Source of the DNA: Rhynchopus euleeides
Taxonomy: Eukaryota; Euglenozoa; Diplonemea; Diplonemida; Diplonemidae
NCBI GenBank assembly: GCA_963210315.1
Contig: OY723249.1
Location: 1,922,569-1,986,568, forward strand
Direction of reading: 5' to 3'
Length of the DNA: 64,000 bases
Every line of letters starts with the position of its first letter. Positions within the stretch are counted from its first letter, which is position 1. The notes under the pieces are model-generated. The model worked only from the letters and a program-made list of their open reading frames with translations. It was not told the DNA's origin and did no database searches. Shown here piece by piece: positions 62,462 to 64,000 of this stretch. The position numbers and the translations under genes are program-made.

Positions 62462-63609
62462 GGGGGGGTCAAATGGGGGTGACAAACACGATTTTTCAAA
62501 AAACCGGCGCAGAGGCCCCAAAGCCCCCGTAAACCCTCCAAACCCCCCCAGATCGGTCCGGAAACCCATCGAACCCCACTTTTCCACCATTCCGGGCACC
62601 TCAGGTGCCCGAATTGGGGTACCTAAATTTTGTGCCACCGTTTGGTACCGGACAGTGCCACTGTGTGGGAGGTTGGAAAAGAAAATGCCCCAACACACCA
62701 CATCTGAGGGTTGCAATGCATGTTGCTTGCCAACCACGTCATCCGGTGGGTGTCAGGCGCTATGTAGGTGGCATGAGCCAGGTCTTCGATGTGTTCTGGC
62801 TTGTATATGTACCTCCCTGCCTGCGGCACAGGCACTGCCTTTGTCCCCCACACCAGCCACAGAGAGCGTATTGTACTCGGTCCACGGTTGCTGATTCATT
62901 GTGATGCGTTGTATCCTCGAGTGAACGTCACACACTAGTGGCACCACCACCCGCCATCCGAGAGCTGTATTGACTTTGCGCCCTTCCGTTGCATTCACCT
63001 CGCCACGCATATTGCACCGTTCAGTACCAGTGCTCTTGGGCCAGGCAAAGTAGACCGCAGCAACTACCAATTCTGGCACAATGGGTACCACGACAGCGCA
63101 CTTCGTGTGTTCCCGGAATGTACAGCTCGTGTTGCAACAGTCGTTGTCAACACATCCCGGTTGTGGAGCACTGCTGCACAGGAATCACACGACCATCTGG
63201 ACTTGTTCCGTACCTACAGGCAGCCTCCCGGTGCATGGTGGCAGGGAGGTACATATACAAGCCAGAACTCATCGAAGACCTGGCTAATGCCACCTACATA
63301 GCGCCTGACACCCACCGGATGACGTGGTTGGCAAGCAACATGCATTGCAACCCTCAGATGTGGTGTGTTGGGGCATTTTCTTTTCCAACCCCCCACACAG
63401 TGGCACTGTCCGGTACCAAACGGTGGCACAAAATTTAGGTACCCCAATTCGGGCACCTGAGGTGCCCGGAATGGTGGAAAAGTGGGGTTCGATGGGTTTC
63501 CGGACCGATCTGGGGGGGTTTGGAGGGTTTACGGGGGCTTTGGGGCCTCTGCGCCGGTTTTTTGAAAAATCGTGTTTGTCCACGTAAAAGGGTGGCATTT
63601 GACCCCCCC
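62462..63609 (-). mobile_element. Long-palindrome element B, copy 4
   Basis: Same orientation as copy 3, flanked by TA inside C tracts. One arm has CCAACCCCCCACAC in place of CCAACCTCCCACAC. Otherwise it matches the family. Confidence 0.9.
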
Positions 63610-63611
63610 TA

Positions 63612-64000
63612 CCCCCCCCCCCCCCCCCCCCCCCACACTCTTCTACTCTTTACCCCCCCCCCCCCCCCACACACACACACACACACCCATCCCCGGAGTT
63701 GAAAACCCCAGGACTGAGGACGTTTCTGAGATCATCACGACAGGTCAACTTCCTGGCAACCACCGTTGTTCCTCACCTTGGGGAAGGAATGCCTGAGATG
63801 GCTCTGTGGGTATCTGACCGCCAGGTCCTGGTTGCAGTGATGAAACACGATACTTGCCATCACGTCAGGCTTTGCGGCGCTGCGGTTGGCAGGAAGAGCA
63901 TCTTTCCCTACGCTGAACACCGAGTCGCAGCCGGTGGTAGCTGCAGGCACCGCCAGCAGGTCCAGGGAAAGGCACCGGAGCCCCTCGCCAGCAGACGTGT
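63612..64000. other. Right edge, non-coding as seen
   Basis: C tracts and a CA repeat (63671-63686), then unique sequence to the window end. No start codon or domain I can support; a gene could begin outside. Confidence 0.4.

Noticed and set aside
1-64000. CRISPR arrays, bacterial promoters, Shine-Dalgarno sites, operons
   Set aside because: The window is eukaryotic; repeats lack regular spacers and genes have spliceosomal introns.

Overview
This is a nuclear eukaryotic window. At least seven genes carry GT-AG spliceosomal introns, coding sequence is GC-rich, and no bacterial-style operons or ribosome binding sites are seen. All twelve host genes I can model (about 6.9 to 57.2 kb) lie on the + strand. 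All sixteen introns I resolved start GTRTG and end in CAG. Many start codons sit downstream of C-rich pyrimidine tracts followed by AG. One-way gene files plus pyrimidine/AG leaders suggest a trans-splicing protist, most plausibly a euglenozoan of diplonemid type. That is inference: no spliced-leader RNA, rRNA or tRNA gene was found to confirm it.

Host genes, left to right: a partial Ser/Pro-rich ORF (2-787); a TFIP11/Ntr1-type G-patch splicing factor (6949-9684); a NEK-like kinase ending in a PB1-like domain (10421-12565); a two-TM lumenal protein (15795-17138); a Cys-rich putative zinc protein (17686-19518); a small, probably mitochondrial protein in 4 exons (20372-21472); a type II membrane protein with fucosyltransferase-like features (22331-24631); a GAF/coiled-coil protein (28999-30717); N-acetyltransferase NAA50 (32381-33251); a Ser/Pro-rich SAM-domain protein (34779-37073); a two-TM protein with a large tail (38514-40136); an SLC35A-type nucleotide-sugar transporter (42195-43328); a polyQ protein with a PABP-type MLLE domain (44069-45691); and a very long polyQ protein with a GYF-like region (54039-57187). 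Several concern RNA biology (TFIP11-like, MLLE, GYF-like) and several the secretory pathway, but nothing shows they form one pathway.

Between the genes is a dense, partly nested collection of mobile DNA. Two nearly identical 1.72 kb tyrosine-recombinase (Crypton-like) transposons lie at 2192-3909 and 45840-47558 in opposite orientation, and a decayed relative lies at about 24.79-25.55 kb. Four copies of a 1.15 kb long-palindrome element (called B here) sit at 13.8, 31.1, 40.9 and 62.5 kb. All are inserted at a TA inside a C tract, and two end about 140 bp before a start codon. Element A (with ATATGGGG arrays), element D and small MITE H also have TA at their ends. One hAT-like element (52427-53292) has a clear 8-bp target duplication. 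Further repeats include a 63-bp double-hairpin motif in six copies, a pair of 357-bp direct repeats around 440 bp (49881-51035), a CTCGGTG motif family, and several diverged dispersed repeats.

The strongest candidates for something new are the recombinase transposon family with its long perfect hairpin, and the apparent targeting of TIR elements to poly(C)-TA-poly(C) sites that look like splice-acceptor pyrimidine tracts upstream of genes.
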